Positions 14,034-25,836 of a DNA stretch of 64,000 nt are shown one piece after another; position 1 is the first letter of the stretch; every line of letters starts with the position of its first letter. Origin of the DNA: Erigeron canadensis (lineage: Eukaryota; Streptophyta; Magnoliopsida; Asterales; Asteraceae); contig NC_057761.1 in assembly GCF_010389155.1 (NCBI RefSeq), positions 56,046,587 to 56,110,586 on the forward strand, read 5' to 3'. Made by a program: the position numbers and the translations under genes. The notes below the pieces were generated by a model. The model had not been told where the DNA came from. It made no database searches and was given only the letters and a program-made list of their open reading frames with translations.

Positions 14034-14264
14034 TGTCCATTTAACTTACTGAAACAATGTCAAGATAGATACAATTAGGTTACCTATTACTAACTTGTGG
14101 TTGTATGGAAACACATTGTTTTGATATATAGTACGGTGATTTAGAAAATTGTTGGATTTCATGGTTTTAAATTGGTTGTTTGCAGATTTTCTAGTAATGG
14201 ATACTTTCTTTAAGTTTTTCTTTCATATGTCAACTTCTGCCTCATTAGCAATACTACTGGAAAC

Positions 14265-14610
14265 TGCAGCACAATGTGTTTTCGATTTGAAGCATCTTGT
14301 GTATGGCCATTTATGAATTCTCGAAACCAAAACACAATGTGTTTTGGACTTAAAGCATCTTGTGTATGGCCATTTATGAATTCTCGAAAGCAAAACACAA
14401 TGTGTTTTCGATTTGAAGCATCTTGTGTATGGCCATTTATGAATTCTCGAAACCAAAACACAATGTGTTTTGGACTTGAAGCATCTTGTGTATGGCCATT
14501 GCAGGAACCCTGAACCAAAACACAATGTGTTTTTAAACTTGAAACATCTTGTGTATGGCCAATGAAGGAACTACCTGAACTGAAACACAATGTGTTTCGT
14601 ATTAAAAACA
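14265..14610. repeat. 63-bp tandem repeat array, left block
   Basis: About five and a half copies of a unit of 62-65 bp. Each contains the near-palindrome AAAACACAATGTGTTTT and a TGTATGGCCATTTATGAATT stretch. The CACAATGTG core recurs at 14270, 14333, 14396, 14459, 14521 and 14586. Because 63 is a multiple of three, several frames stay open on both strands (for example a 21-residue repeat on the minus strand). These look like by-products of the period and not genes. The last copies, toward 14610, are the most diverged. Confidence 0.9.
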
Positions 14611-14639
14611 CCTTGCGTATTAATTGGGCCTTTGGCCCA

Positions 14640-15420
14640 TATATTTTAGCATTTAGGATTTTAGAATGCAACTTTCCCCTCGTGTTTTACTGGGTAGCTT
14701 AGGGTTTAGGGTTTGAAGCTGTAGGGTAACCCTACAGCTTCAAACCCTAAACCCTTAAGTATACCGTATACATCTGTCCCCGTCCTGTAGGCTTTTAGCA
14801 TTTTAGGGTTTAGATTTTAGGGTTTTAGAATGCCCTCGGGTTTTACTGGGTAGCTTAGGGTTTAGGGTTTGAAACTGTTTCAAACCCTAAACCCTTAAGC
14901 GTACCGTATACATCCGTCCCCCTCCTGTAGGCTTTTAGCATTTTAGGGTTTAGATTTTAGGGTTTTAGAATGCCCTCAGGTTTTACTGGTAGCTTAGGGT
15001 TTAGGGTTTGAAGCTGTAAGGTTAGCCGCTTCAAACCCTAAACCCTTAAGCGTACCGTATACATTTGTCCCCCTCCTGTAGGCTTTTAGCATATTAGGGT
15101 TTAGATTTTAGGGTTTTAGAATGCCCTCGGGTTTGGGTAACTTAGGGTTTAGGGTTTGAAGCTAACCCTACGGCTTCAAACCCTAAACCCCTAAGCGTAC
15201 CGTATACATCTGTCCCCCTCCTGTAGGCTTTTAGCATATTAGGGTTTATATTTTAGGGTTTTAGAATGCCTCGAGTTTTACTGGGTAGCTTAGGTTTTAG
15301 AATGCCCTCGGGTTTTACTGGGTAGCTTAGGTTTTGAGGGTTTGAAGCTGTAGGGTTTAGGCTAACCTTCGGGCTTCAAACCCTAAACCCTAGAGCGGGA
15401 ACCCTCATTCTTTTTAGGTT
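14640..15420. repeat. Telomere-like palindromic repeat array
   Basis: Five diverged units of roughly 140-160 bp, rich in the plant telomere motif TTTAGGG/CCCTAAA. Each unit carries an inverted repeat whose arms begin AGGGTTTAGGGTTTGAAGC. In the first unit the arms (14701-14727 and 14729-14755) are 27 bp, perfect, and separated by a single base. In the second they are 19 bp (14857-14875 and 14877-14895). The third to fifth lie near 14995-15048, 15143-15190 and 15333-15392 and are progressively less regular. Between palindromes each unit has ACCGTATACAT, a pyrimidine-rich CCCCCTCCTGTAGG-like segment and ATTTTAGGGTTTAG. The array sits inside the 63-bp repeat and splits it in two. Confidence 0.9.
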
Positions 15421-15464
15421 TTTAGAATGCAGCCTTCCGCTCGGATTAGCAATTAAGCTTTATT

Positions 15465-15692
15465 GTATGGCCATTTTATGAATTCTCGAAACCAAAACAC
15501 AATGTGTTTTGTATTTGAAACATCTTGTGTATGGCCATTTGATGAATTCTCAAAACCAGAACACAATGTGTTTTGAATTTAAAACATCTTGTGTATGACC
15601 ATTTTATGAATTCTCAAAACCAAAAACAATGTGTTTTGGATTTGAAACATCTTGCGTGTGACCATTTTATGAATTCTAGAAACCAAAACTTT
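15465..15692. repeat. 63-bp tandem repeat array, right block
   Basis: Nearly four more copies of the same unit as at 14265-14610 (AACACAATGTGTTTT and GGCCATTTTATGAATTCTC), in the same orientation and somewhat more diverged. They resume after the telomere-like block. This shows that the telomere-like array was inserted into, or grew inside, an older 63-bp array. Confidence 0.85.
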
Positions 15693-16019
15693 AGTGGCTG
15701 CCCAGCCACCCTACCATCAACTGATATGTACACTTGGACAGCTGCACAACCACTTTCGAAAAAGACTTAAGCCTATCATGTCTATCTAGTAGAAATGTTG
15801 TGTAACTTGCGATTTAAACAAAGATAATAAGTAAACTAGATATTTCATGTACTTCAAAAATCAACAATCAAAATACTTTTTCATATGAAAAGGTGCAATG
15901 CACATAGATCCAACATAATAAGCCTAACCAAACTATAAGCTTCACCAAAAACTAAAGTTTACATAGATACATCTTTTAAGGACATGGAATTGACTCAATA
16001 TAGAGACCAATAATATATT

Positions 16020-16371
16020 TTAAACTTTCATTGAAGATATCTCATCGAGCAAGAACTTGGATTCTGCTGCAAAATCAACTGGAGCAACAGATTTGACTGT
16101 AATCCTTTGTTTCTTCTCGTTATTGTATTCTCGTGGTGCAACCATTACACGAAAAAGATGAGGCACCCATGTTGCCTTTTTAAGTTGTGTTTGGAATTTT
16201 GTCAAGTCATTCTGCAAGTACCAAAGAAACAATAAGTCTTAAAATTTATCAAAAGTTTCTGGGTATAATTTGTGTATGCAGATTATGGTTTTTACCTGTG
16301 ACTTCAACTTTTGAGAATCCGGGGAATCTGGATTAAGTTCTACAATACTTTTTTTCAAGCAAGTCTAACAC
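16020..16371 (-). pseudogene. RPA1-like (replication protein A large subunit) C-terminal fragment
   Basis: Two exon-like pieces. The last, 16020-16211, has a good acceptor (TTGCAG) and encodes 63 residues plus stop, with WVPHLFRVMVAPREYNNEKK, QRITVKSVAPVDFAAESKF and LLDEI. This matches my memory of the end of the C-terminal OB fold of plant RPA70. RPA70 coats single-stranded DNA during replication and repair. Upstream, 16296-16371 reads DSPDSQKLKSQ into that exon in phase, but a run of seven A's (on the minus strand) shifts the frame part way, so the piece looks damaged. No other RPA1 exons were seen. It lies downstream of the HISN3-like exons on the same strand. The family call is from motif memory only and could be another OB-fold protein. 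Confidence 0.5.
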
Positions 16372-16674
16372 CTGCCCTTGAAATTCAATAGATCAAATTA
16401 AATTAAAATATTACTCATAGATAAAGCTAACACATGTCACAAATTAATGTGTTACATAAGTTTTAAAAACAGATATAAACAAAGGAATTTGTGAAGTTTG
16501 ATTAATTACCATTTTACATATAGCTATATAATTCATGATCCAGTCTCCAAGAGAAGAGGCAGATCATTTTAGTAGTGAAAAAGGACATACAACTCAATAT
16601 TTAGTGGCTCCTTGTCAAAGAATCTGATATACATATGTAAAAAGGATATGGAGAGAAAAAAAAAATGAACATAC

Positions 16675-18006
16675 TGATGTGATAATGACATGGCTAGCTC
16701 CTTCTTCAATGTAACTCACAGCGTTTGGTGAATTAATACCACCTCCAACTTGCAGACCACCTAAATGATATGGTCCTCGCAGTAAGTTCAACGAAGGAAA
16801 ATTTCTGTAAGTTCATACTATCAAAAATCAAAGATGGACAACTATGTGATACACAATATGTTTGCGATCACTTTTAACCGAAAGTAAGATATTAGTGATA
16901 CAGCTTAGGAGTCTCCATTAACTGAAAAGGTACCAGAGAAAAATATCACCTAGTTCATTATCTTTAAAGTTCAAAATTATGTGAGACTTAATAGAGGCAA
17001 TGACACAATTAGGTTGGTGTCAAACCAGAAACTACTAAACAATCTTTAAAGTTCAAAATTATGTGAGACTTAATAGAGGCAATGACACTATTAGGTTGGT
17101 GTCAAACCAGAAACTACTAAACAAAACACTCAAACATACCAAAAATTGGGACAAGAAAATAGACTATACCCAGCCATCTTTGCTTATTAAAAATATGTAT
17201 CACTTGAACTATTTTTCCTCAAGATTCTGTTTATAAACAAAAAAGAGAGAACTTGGTAATGTAAACAAAAGCCTACCAGGATAAGCATGCAGGGCGCCGA
17301 TTGCAGATTTGTTACTTAAAGGATCCGCTCCAAGCATGATAACATGACCACCTACAAGACCATCTTCTTTATACATAGTGGCATACTCTGCAGCCGATTT
17401 ATCAGACTCAAAATTTGTCACAAGGGTTGACCCACTTTCCTTTATATCCGAAAGGGTAGATCCAACAATCTGCTTTACTTTCCCCTGAAAGACAAAAACG
17501 ACTTCATATCTCCAAAATAGTTTCCTACCTCTTCCAACCTTACCCCTGAAATGGTTTACATTATTGTTGTGTTTAACACAAACATTGATCGGGGTGTTTG
17601 CATTTGAGCTAGCATAAGCGCATATTCAAAATGAAGGTCTTCACAAAAAGTTGTACTTTTTCTCGAATAAAACATAGCTAATAGTAAGTTTTATACTATA
17701 ATATATTTCCACACACTCAAACATAGTCTTAAGACTATTTCATGTTATTGGGGCCAATTGAATTTTTCAAAAAGCCAGTAAGCTCATATTTTCGCTCGTA
17801 CAGCCTTATCAACTTGACTGTTCCAACTCAAACATGTAATAAACTAAATTCAATAAACCATAAGTCGGCCGTAAAAATACCCTATCGACTTTCTAAAACT
17901 TCAATTACCCGAAAAGCCAAAAGAATGAACTATTCCAAAACAGAAAAACGAACCTTATGTATATCAATACAGGGGCAAAACTTAACTCCACATCTAATTG
18001 ATAAAC
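16675..18006 (-). pseudogene. HISN3: HISN3 (HisA, histidine biosynthesis isomerase) N-terminal fragment
   Basis: The intact enzyme, phosphoribosylformimino-AICAR isomerase, catalyses the fourth step of histidine synthesis in plastids. Three exons are clear: 17954-18006 (SIRCGVKFCPCIDIHK), 17277-17484 ([49 protein letters not shown]) and 16675-16760 ([26 protein letters not shown]). Splice phases fit exactly and there are no stops, covering about the first third to half of the (beta/alpha)8 barrel, including the Asp of CIDIHK. The remaining exons, with the second phosphate site and second catalytic Asp, are missing. The next coding-looking sequence downstream is RPA1-like instead. It therefore cannot encode a working isomerase. 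An 82-bp tandem duplication lies in the intron between its second and third exons. Confidence 0.8.
16961..17124. repeat. 82-bp perfect-looking tandem duplication
   Basis: Positions 16961-17042 and 17043-17124 are the same 82 bases with about one difference (ACACAATT versus ACACTATT). The duplication is in an intron of the HISN3-like fragment and must be recent. Confidence 0.9.
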
Positions 18007-18546
18007 CTTGAGACCCTTTCACGTTAAATTAATTTCAAGATTCATTTTCTTTACTAAATCACAATCTTTTTAAGTTTCTTTAAGGTACACTGCGCACTTT
18101 GTAATAACCTAGTTTCTATAATACCAAGAAATATATTCATTATTCATAAATGATTTTGGATCAACTGGATCCAATCCGATCAATTACAAACCTACAACTT
18201 ATTTTCTCTCAGGCATTTGATCAAACAGTTCATGAGCAACCACGGATTAAGCAATTAAATACGATTTTTAAGCAATAATATTGCGATTCCATACAATCCT
18301 ACTATCAATCCTACCTTCAACGAATAAGTTAAGCTACGCAAACACCTTGTGTTTCACATTCTAAGCATGTTGATTATCAACTAGTTTGATTCAAACCTAA
18401 CAATAATAACCTGATTCCATAAAATCCAACTATCATTAAGCAATGGAAACACCTACTGATTCAGATTAATCAACAATTATGTGACTGTAACCTTAAACAC
18501 CTTGTGTTTTAGATGAATTGTTTGTTGTAGTTTTAGATTCACATAC

Positions 18547-18598
18547 CTTTTATTATTTGTTCGATTTCTTCATCGATCATCACATCTTCTTCCTCCAT
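18547..18598 (-). CDS. Possible leader exon of a chimeric gene (unknown protein)
   Basis: An ATG at 18598 opens MEEEDVMIDEEIEQIIK and then a GT donor (18546-18545). The 240 bases before it on this strand (18599-18840) look like a typical plant 5' leader, rich in CCGCC and CTTC. The exon ends in phase 1, which matches the acceptor at 18006 of the HISN3-like exons. Joined, these exons stay open for 133 codons as far as 16675. I do not recognise the acidic peptide, and it is not the expected HISN3 transit peptide. It could equally be the start of an unrelated, lost gene. Only transcript data can tell. Confidence 0.35.
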
Positions 18599-19072
18599 TG
18601 ATTAACAATACGAAATCAATTACTGTTTTAATTCACGGCGGCGATGTTAATTAAAGTTGAATTCCGGCAGCGATGAACAAGACGAATCGGACAAAATAGA
18701 TCGAAGGAAGATGAAGATGACGGCGGGGAGAGTGTTTGACGTTGATTACCGACTGCGAGGAACAGATTTGGATGATGAAGAGGATTACCGGCGGTGGTTT
18801 GTGGCGGTCTAGGGTTTTGGATCGCCGGAGGAAACGGGAATGAAGGAGGAGGACGTGTGTTTTTTCAGTTTATATAGTTCGTGCATAATTATCATTTTGC
18901 CCCTCCGTGTTTTTTTTTTAAATGATCCTGACCTTAGATTAGATCTGATCCAACGGTTCAGATTTGTTTTCTGGTTTTCAGAAAAAACCTTGTTTTTTAA
19001 TGAATACATCTCATGTTTCAACTTTATATCCGAATACTTTGATTTATATTAGTAGACTCGTAGTTATCAAAA

Positions 19073-19362
19073 GGAAAGTGATATTCGTATCAAAATAATT
19101 AATAATCTTATCACATGTGTTTTACTGATTTGTATTGTATGTTATAAAAGTTGTACAGTGTAGTAAATAAGTCACTATCTGTGGTACTAATATCACTTCC
19201 CAAAAAATAACGGTATTTGGCCTTTTGACAAGGGAAATGATATCCGTATAACAACAAATGATAAATCTATCACATATACGCATTCCTGGCTTATACTGTG
19301 TATTGTAAAACTTGTACATTGTGATAAGTTAATTAAAATTAGTACTAATGTTATCATTTCCC
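19073..19362. mobile_element. Two side-by-side copies of a ~130-bp MITE
   Basis: Copy 1 (19073-19201) and copy 2 (19232-19362) are diverged direct copies 30 bp apart. Copy 2 has clean terminal inverted repeats GGGAAATGAT...ATCATTTCCC. Copy 1 has GGAAAGTGAT...ATCACTTCC. Both share internal CTTATACTGTGTATTGTA-like and ACTAATATCA-like segments. No coding sequence is present. The superfamily is not clear. Confidence 0.7.
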
Positions 19363-22095
19363 ATTTTGAAAACTTCTCTGTGCAATTGTTATGTCTTCTG
19401 TGCTTTTGATATCTGTAATGATGGTCTCAACACTCAAGTTTTTACCAACATCCTTTTCTTTAGCTATTGTACACTATGCAATCAGTGATTGTACAGTAGG
19501 TATATGCTTGCATGAGTCATTAATTATTTATATGGTACATGTCGTACTATCGTGTAAACAATTTTGTATATAATTTCACAATAGCTTTTAATCAAATTAA
19601 TTGAAAACCGAATATCCAATGCAAAACGTTGATACTGTTAGAAATTTGATTTTGTAAATGCAGAAAATTAGAAAAACAACATATAAATAAACAAACGTGA
19701 TAATCACTATTCTTAAGGAATATTAGCCTCCACTATAAAAATACTTGTGTATTCACACTAGTTTCCTCTCAGGATTCACCCCAAAACAGAAAGATTAAAC
19801 AACGTTTTTTAATCTATCTCTATGAACACTGTGTTTTATCAGAGAAAAAAAAAGATATAAGAAAAGAAGATAAATAAATGCACGTCTATCCTTCTTATTA
19901 TATAGACTTTTCACAGTTTTAAAATTGTCAAAAGAACCCGTCCAAAACTGTTTTTGGATAACCACCAAAAACATAAAATAAATTTATATATATACAAAAT
20001 ATAAAAACGGGTATTTTATATACAAATCAAAAGATGTAAAGGTGCAAAGTGCTAAGTCAAGAACTCAAGATTATATATATTTTAAAAACGAGTTTTTAAA
20101 ACGAATTTATGTATATACAAAATATACAAACAGATACTTTAAGTTTGACTATATCTCATCAAATCGAACATGAGAGAGTTTTCAAGGTTTAAATTTGAAT
20201 TTGGAGAAGTACACTATAGAGGGAGGGTGACACATTCAACTTATATATGCTAGAAAAGAAATCTACTTTTAAATTTGAAAAGTTAATCATAAGCTTTTTG
20301 TTATTCTCACAATCTCACATTACATTACAAGAATATATCATGCCTTAATTTGTGGGGGCAATTTTTGTCTAAAGAAAAAGATGAAAGCAACGATTCACTT
20401 GTTTGTTCTTTAACAATACAAGTCGTTTTCCTACTATTTCATTGTTTTTTTCAAAAGGTTTAGATTAATTTACACAAAAGTGAGCTATATTGGATTTTAC
20501 TTTAACAATCGAATAAGTAAAATAGTCAAACTTACCTAAAGATATCAAATGAACATAAAACACACCGAAATTCGAATGTACAAACTATTGTGGCCACATA
20601 TGCTTTTCCGCGCATAACCTATAGTATTCACAATTAACATATGAATAAGAGTAATACATTTCTAATATGTTTTTCTTAACGACAATAGAATATATTTATT
20701 AAAATTAAACAAAATTTCAAGCAAGAAGCTAGAATAAAATACAAATACAAAGTACAACATATAAGAGATTTATCTAGATAGAAAATCAACAAGTACATAT
20801 TCTAGAACTTAGTCGGGTTCTTTAACTCTAAAGAGTAAAGTGATAAGAAAAACTCATGGCACTTATAAAAACTGGACATGAAAAAAAAAATCTCCACCAA
20901 AAAAGATCGCATCACGAGCTTTCATTTTATGGTGTTTTTGATGTAATCTCATACAAGACTCAAGGCATCCAAAAACAAAGACTTAAATATGAACAGCAAT
21001 ACAACCTCAACCATCAATGGGTTCACGATCTATTTTTAACAAGTTACAAATTTGCTTTTTCCCGTATAAAATATATAAACAGTTAATTTAAGCTCGCTTA
21101 TGAATTAAACAAGTAACTTTTGTGGTTCTGTAGTTTTTATTTATTTATGTTCTATTCGAGTCTTGATAGGTTATGTCGACAACCTTTTTGTTGTTTCATA
21201 ATTAATATATGATTTTGTTATTTTGTCTCTACTCTACATGTCGACCTATACATATGTGCTTTGGACCCGCCAAAATCACACACGATATTGACACTTCACT
21301 CAAACTTCACATAAGCAGATTACAGATTTATAGGTGCCTTGACATTTTGATATACGCATAACGCATGTTTTCTTATATAATTTTTTGTTTCTGAAAGAAA
21401 ATTATGTACTAAAACAACGTTGAATGTTATTAACCCGAGATTTTACCTTTAAAGTGATTGGAATGACAATTCTATAGCAATTAAAGATAAAAATGACAAT
21501 TCTATAGCAATTAAAGATAAAAAATCGTTAAACTAAAAGTAAAGTAATTCACAATATCGTTTCTCACGAGTTATGAGTTCTAATACCATATTTAACGTTG
21601 TATGAGAGATATTAAGATGTAAACATTAAACAAGCTTAACCTTATTTATGGAAAAAAGACTATTTCTGATTATACCTAAAATACAAAACTAGAAAACGAA
21701 CTTCTGGCTTTGCAATAAGTAAAATTCAAACTTTTGACTTATGTTTTTAAAGACAATGATGTTAAATAAGGAAAAACATTGTGGATAATAATGGGTTGGG
21801 ATCGTTTGAAATGAACTTTATAGATAAAGTTGAGAATTTTAATAGCTGAATTAAAATCAATAGTCAAGATTAAAAAGTCACTTTTAAATTTTAACCTTTA
21901 GCTTTAGAGAATCTCCATCAAATCATAATTAAGATAATTTTGAAGAAAAATCAAGTAATTACTAATCCCATTAACTAAAGAAATTAATACTTCTAAAACA
22001 TAAATCCCATCAACGCTAATTTGTACATATGGTTTAAGATGGAACAAAAATACTACTATTGTACTAACGAACTAGCATAAAGTAGAATTACTACA
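19363..22095. other. Gene-free AT-rich stretch
   Basis: No gene, RNA or complete transposon recognised over 2.7 kb. The only ordered structure is a 30-bp tandem duplication at 21462-21491 and 21492-21521 (AATGACAATTCTATAGCAAT...). Scattered short open frames lack splice context and coding character. Confidence 0.5.
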
Positions 22096-23152
22096 TTATA
22101 GGATAATAGACATTCTCATTTCCAACACTTTCTTGTGAGAATTAGAATGTTTATGATTCACAAAGGTAGGACTTTTGGCTGGTCTATATTCGGGCAGCAG
22201 CCTGCCCGACTTATATCTCACTCCACATGCATTACACAATGTTTTTGGTCCTTTTGGCCCTGCCCTCCACTGTGGGGTTCTTTGTGAGAGACAATGTGTA
22301 CATTTCCTTCCTTGCCCCTGCCCGGAACTACTACTACTAGTGCCAAATCCAATGCTGTTATGAGTTGTACATTTTTTTGGGTCACTTTCAGCTAACCAAT
22401 AATGTTGATGCAGCATTTTGGGCTTAGACCAACATTTTGGGCTTCTTTTTATTTTGCTCCTTGCCTTGCTAGGTACAACTATTTTAAGCATCGAATTAGT
22501 TTCTTTTACTTTTGCTTGTTCTGGTGTGGTACCTTCTGCTTTAAAAGTTGTACTCTGGGGGGGTTTTAGTGGTGGCGGGATACAATTTCCACTGCTTGAT
22601 AAACAATCTTCCACAAATATTGATAGCCATTCCATGTTAACATCAACTTCTTCCTATATTCAGAATACAACATTAGATGTAGGATGTACAAGTCACTATT
22701 GCATAGGATAAATTAAAATGTGAAACTAAAATCAAAGATACGTGAGGATTTTCCGCAAGTTGGGTGACAACCCATTCTCACTTTTCTCTAATTAAATTGT
22801 AATTTACAATTATTTAATTAGGTTTAAGTTTTGCCGTTGGCTAGATGTACAAAAGTACGAGTCCAAAAAGAACTTTCACATTTCATATAAAAGAAAAAAC
22901 ACACATGACACAAAATAAGAATTCTTAAGAAGATGATTTTAAGAATTGCAATATTATTTGTATGGTTATCGTATATGTAAGGAAAAGGGGATATAAAAAC
23001 TTGTATTTAAAAAGGTACTAGTGCAAGAAGCACAAGAAGTGTACCACGGAATGGCCGGAAAGGAGGTCATCAAGGCTGCAAAGAACATGTTGCTCCGGCG
23101 GATAGTTGGCCGGAAGACTGCCGGAAAGAGAGATATTGTGGCAGAAAGCCAT
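22096..23152 (-). CDS. GATA zinc-finger transcription factor, 2 exons
   Basis: Nuclear DNA-binding protein expected to bind W-GATA-R sites in light- or development-related promoters. Exon 2 (22096-22653) carries one class-IV plant GATA finger: CTHC, 18 residues ([18 protein letters not shown]), then CNAC, followed by [20 protein letters not shown]. It also holds the upstream [10 protein letters not shown] motif typical of plant subfamily I. A basic stretch ([15 protein letters not shown]) precedes the finger. I propose exon 1 as 23045-23152 (36 residues ending [12 protein letters not shown]). Its donor and the acceptor at 22653 are both phase 0, and acidic DDLL segments are usual in exon 1 of this subfamily. 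Total 221 residues, shorter than the 250-350 usual. Exon 2 is certain; exon 1 is likely. Confidence 0.8.
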
Positions 23153-24511
23153 AAAGCTAGGTACTCTTGGAAACAAAGAAAAGGAGTTGAGAAATATACA
23201 CACTATAGCAAAAACTGTAACACGAATATGTTATTTATGGAGAGACATTTGAAGCAAAGTCACCTTTTTAATTTTATTTTTACTTTTATGTGTCGGCAGA
23301 TAAAATACAAAAAGAAATTTAAATTGGTTGAACCCCACATGATGTCTCTCTCTGCCTCTCACATGCATGCGCATACATACACACATTGATATACATATTA
23401 CATACATATATTTCGTGTTGTATAATACATCATCAAATTTTGACATGTAAAGAATAAACACTGTGTTTTCGGACTGTTATTCTTTGGATTCTATTGCATT
23501 GTAATGTAAGGTTATCTTTAATCCTTGATTATCCTTTTTTTTCCTTGTAAAGTGTGTTTAGGTATTCGTGTAATGCTTTATACTTGCATGGTATTTGTAC
23601 AACGCTGTGGTGTTCGTGACGGCAACAATGTGGTGGTGGGGGATGACTGTTGGTGGTAATGCGATGTCATGTGTGTAGATGTGTAGATAATTAATGTAAA
23701 AGTAATTGATATAAAACGTTAATGAAGATATTTTAAACAAATAAAGGACCGATAGTTTAATGTAATCATTAAGGGTATTTTAGATATTTCCTCCCATGTG
23801 ACTTTCAACATAGGGGTTATTCTTTTTATAAGATAGTATAGATTAAATAAGGATGTGTAAGGATGTTTGTATAATTGAAAGTAAATTTAAAGAATATTAA
23901 GGATTATTATTTGACAATTAAAAGACGTTTAAAAACGTAGTTAGCATTGGAGATAGCCTAATTATATTGTCTTCCTACCAATAACCTCTCCGTCTAAATA
24001 GCTAGAGACTTAGAATTGAGATATAATTTCAACAAATTATTAAATTAAGGTTAAAAATCTTGGTTACTAGGTAATAAATTCATAACATAATTTTGTCATA
24101 TACAACAAATACAAATAACTTACTGTTTAAAGCAAAAATTGTTGTAAATGATAAAAATATGTTGTAGATTTATCATTTACCCACAATTTTACACGAAAAA
24201 ATTAAGATTTTATGTCATTAAGGTGAATTAAATTGTATTTTTATTATAAGTTCAGGGTCAAGGGTGACCTTTATTATGAAAAATACAATTTTGTTATGCA
24301 TACTAGCAACGGATCTTAACGTTGTAGTTAGTATTTTTGTTTTTCTTTCCGTGTAAGTTGAGAAGAGAAAATCAAGTCATGTAATGACACGACTATGACA
24401 TTCCAAAGATTAGTACGACATATTTTAGTGACAACATACACATAAATAAGCCAAACATGTTTATATGTGTAAAAAATTTGTATACAAACTTTAGACATGA
24501 CTACATAAAGG
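23153..24511. other. GATA upstream region with a dispersed repeat (about 23600-23850)
   Basis: The promoter of the minus-strand GATA gene should lie here. From about 23600 to 23850 the sequence has GTGGTGGTGGGG-like, GTAAAAGTAATTGAT and AAGGGTATTTTAGATATTT segments. These match the repeat at 59390-59780 in the same order. Otherwise it is AT-rich with nothing recognised. Confidence 0.45.
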
Positions 24512-24612
24512 CATAAAGCTTCAATACAAGCTTTGAAGTCTAGACTCTAGACACAAGTTTTACTCTTAATCTTGGAATATAGATAAAGGACTAGAAAAGG
24601 CAATTTCAAGGA

Positions 24613-25800
24613 TGGTTTTCGGTACCGAACCGTACCGAAACCGAAAACAACCAAAAGTGAGAACCGAATACCGTATCGATTACATAGGTGCGGTACTGGT
24701 ACCGGTTTTTCAGTATCAAAACCGAGTGGTACCGAAAGTAAAAAAAAACATTGACAAAAATGGTGTTGAATGTGTCAATGATTAGAGAACCATAACTAGC
24801 GAAATCTTAACTAGATTTATGAATGTAACTCACAAACAAAATATTGTTTACCCCACAATTTTTTATATGTTAGTGATAAGAGAATCAAGGTAAGCAAAAT
24901 CGTTCATACTACTGTATATTATTTCTACCAAAATAGGTTATTACAACCTACAAAAGAGAAGCAAGCAAGAAAAAAAATATTAGCAATTTAATTAACAAGA
25001 TAACGTATATGAACAAAAGGCAATCACGATTTCTCATATGACATTAATGGCAAGATAACACACTTAAGTTCATTTCTCCAATCTTGTTTCTTAGGATTAT
25101 TAGGTATAGTCTAAGGGCGTTGGCATCGGACGCAATATGAATACATGGTGAATGTGGCACCACCACTCAACATCGTCGCCGACATACGAAAAATAAGTGG
25201 TGGTATGAAATGCGTGGTGTGACCATGCGGTCGACCATCCATTTGAGCAATGATTGATTCTTTGTGATATACCCTTTTCTATTTATTTTAAGTTTATTTT
25301 TTTTTAAATAGTAGTGAATAATGAAGTGAGTGGTCGGATGCCAACAAAATTTATATGAGTGGTGACTGGTGAGTGAGTGGTGTAGTTGAGGTGAAATAAA
25401 GTGATTGATTATAAGTAAGTGGTGAAAAAGAAAATGGGAGATGGGATGCCCTTTAAGTATACCCAAATTACATATTTTACCTCTGAATACTTAAGTAACG
25501 CATATATCCTAACTACTCGTACAAATTTAGCTCTAAACACTTAACATTACTCATTAATTGAAAAATATGATACAAATGTATCGTATGGAGTATGTATACA
25601 ACTGATTTGATACCTTATAAAAACTTTTTATACATTTTTCAAAAATCGGTTTCCTTGTTCGGTTTACCGGTACTGAAACGAACAATACCGCAACCAAAAT
25701 CGTCCCAAATCAAGAAACGATACCGAAACCAAATCCTTGTCGGTACCGATATCCGGTATCGGTACAGAAGCCGATACCAATTCGGTTTCGGTTTTTTAGG
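24613..25800. repeat. GGTACCG/CGGTTT tracts bracketing a 0.9-kb stretch
   Basis: Two degenerate tracts of alternating GGTACCG, ACCGAAACC and CGGTTTCGG words (24613-24740 and 25645-25800) flank about 900 bp of AT-rich DNA. Such tracts are common in short hAT-like elements in plants. I could not define ends or a target duplication, so the element class is open. Confidence 0.5.
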
Positions 25801-25836
25801 ATTTTTGCTCATGGCTAGGCAACTCCATAATATAAA

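Noticed and set aside
14210..14671. Open frames of 79-153 codons on both strands in the 63-bp array, with 21-residue repeats
   Set aside because: The repeat period is a multiple of three, so several frames stay open by chance. There is no leader, splice context or conserved protein.
23021..23389. 122-codon plus-strand frame ([18 protein letters not shown]...)
   Set aside because: It lies opposite the proposed GATA exon 1, has no recognisable family, and turns into low-complexity sequence after the first 45 codons.
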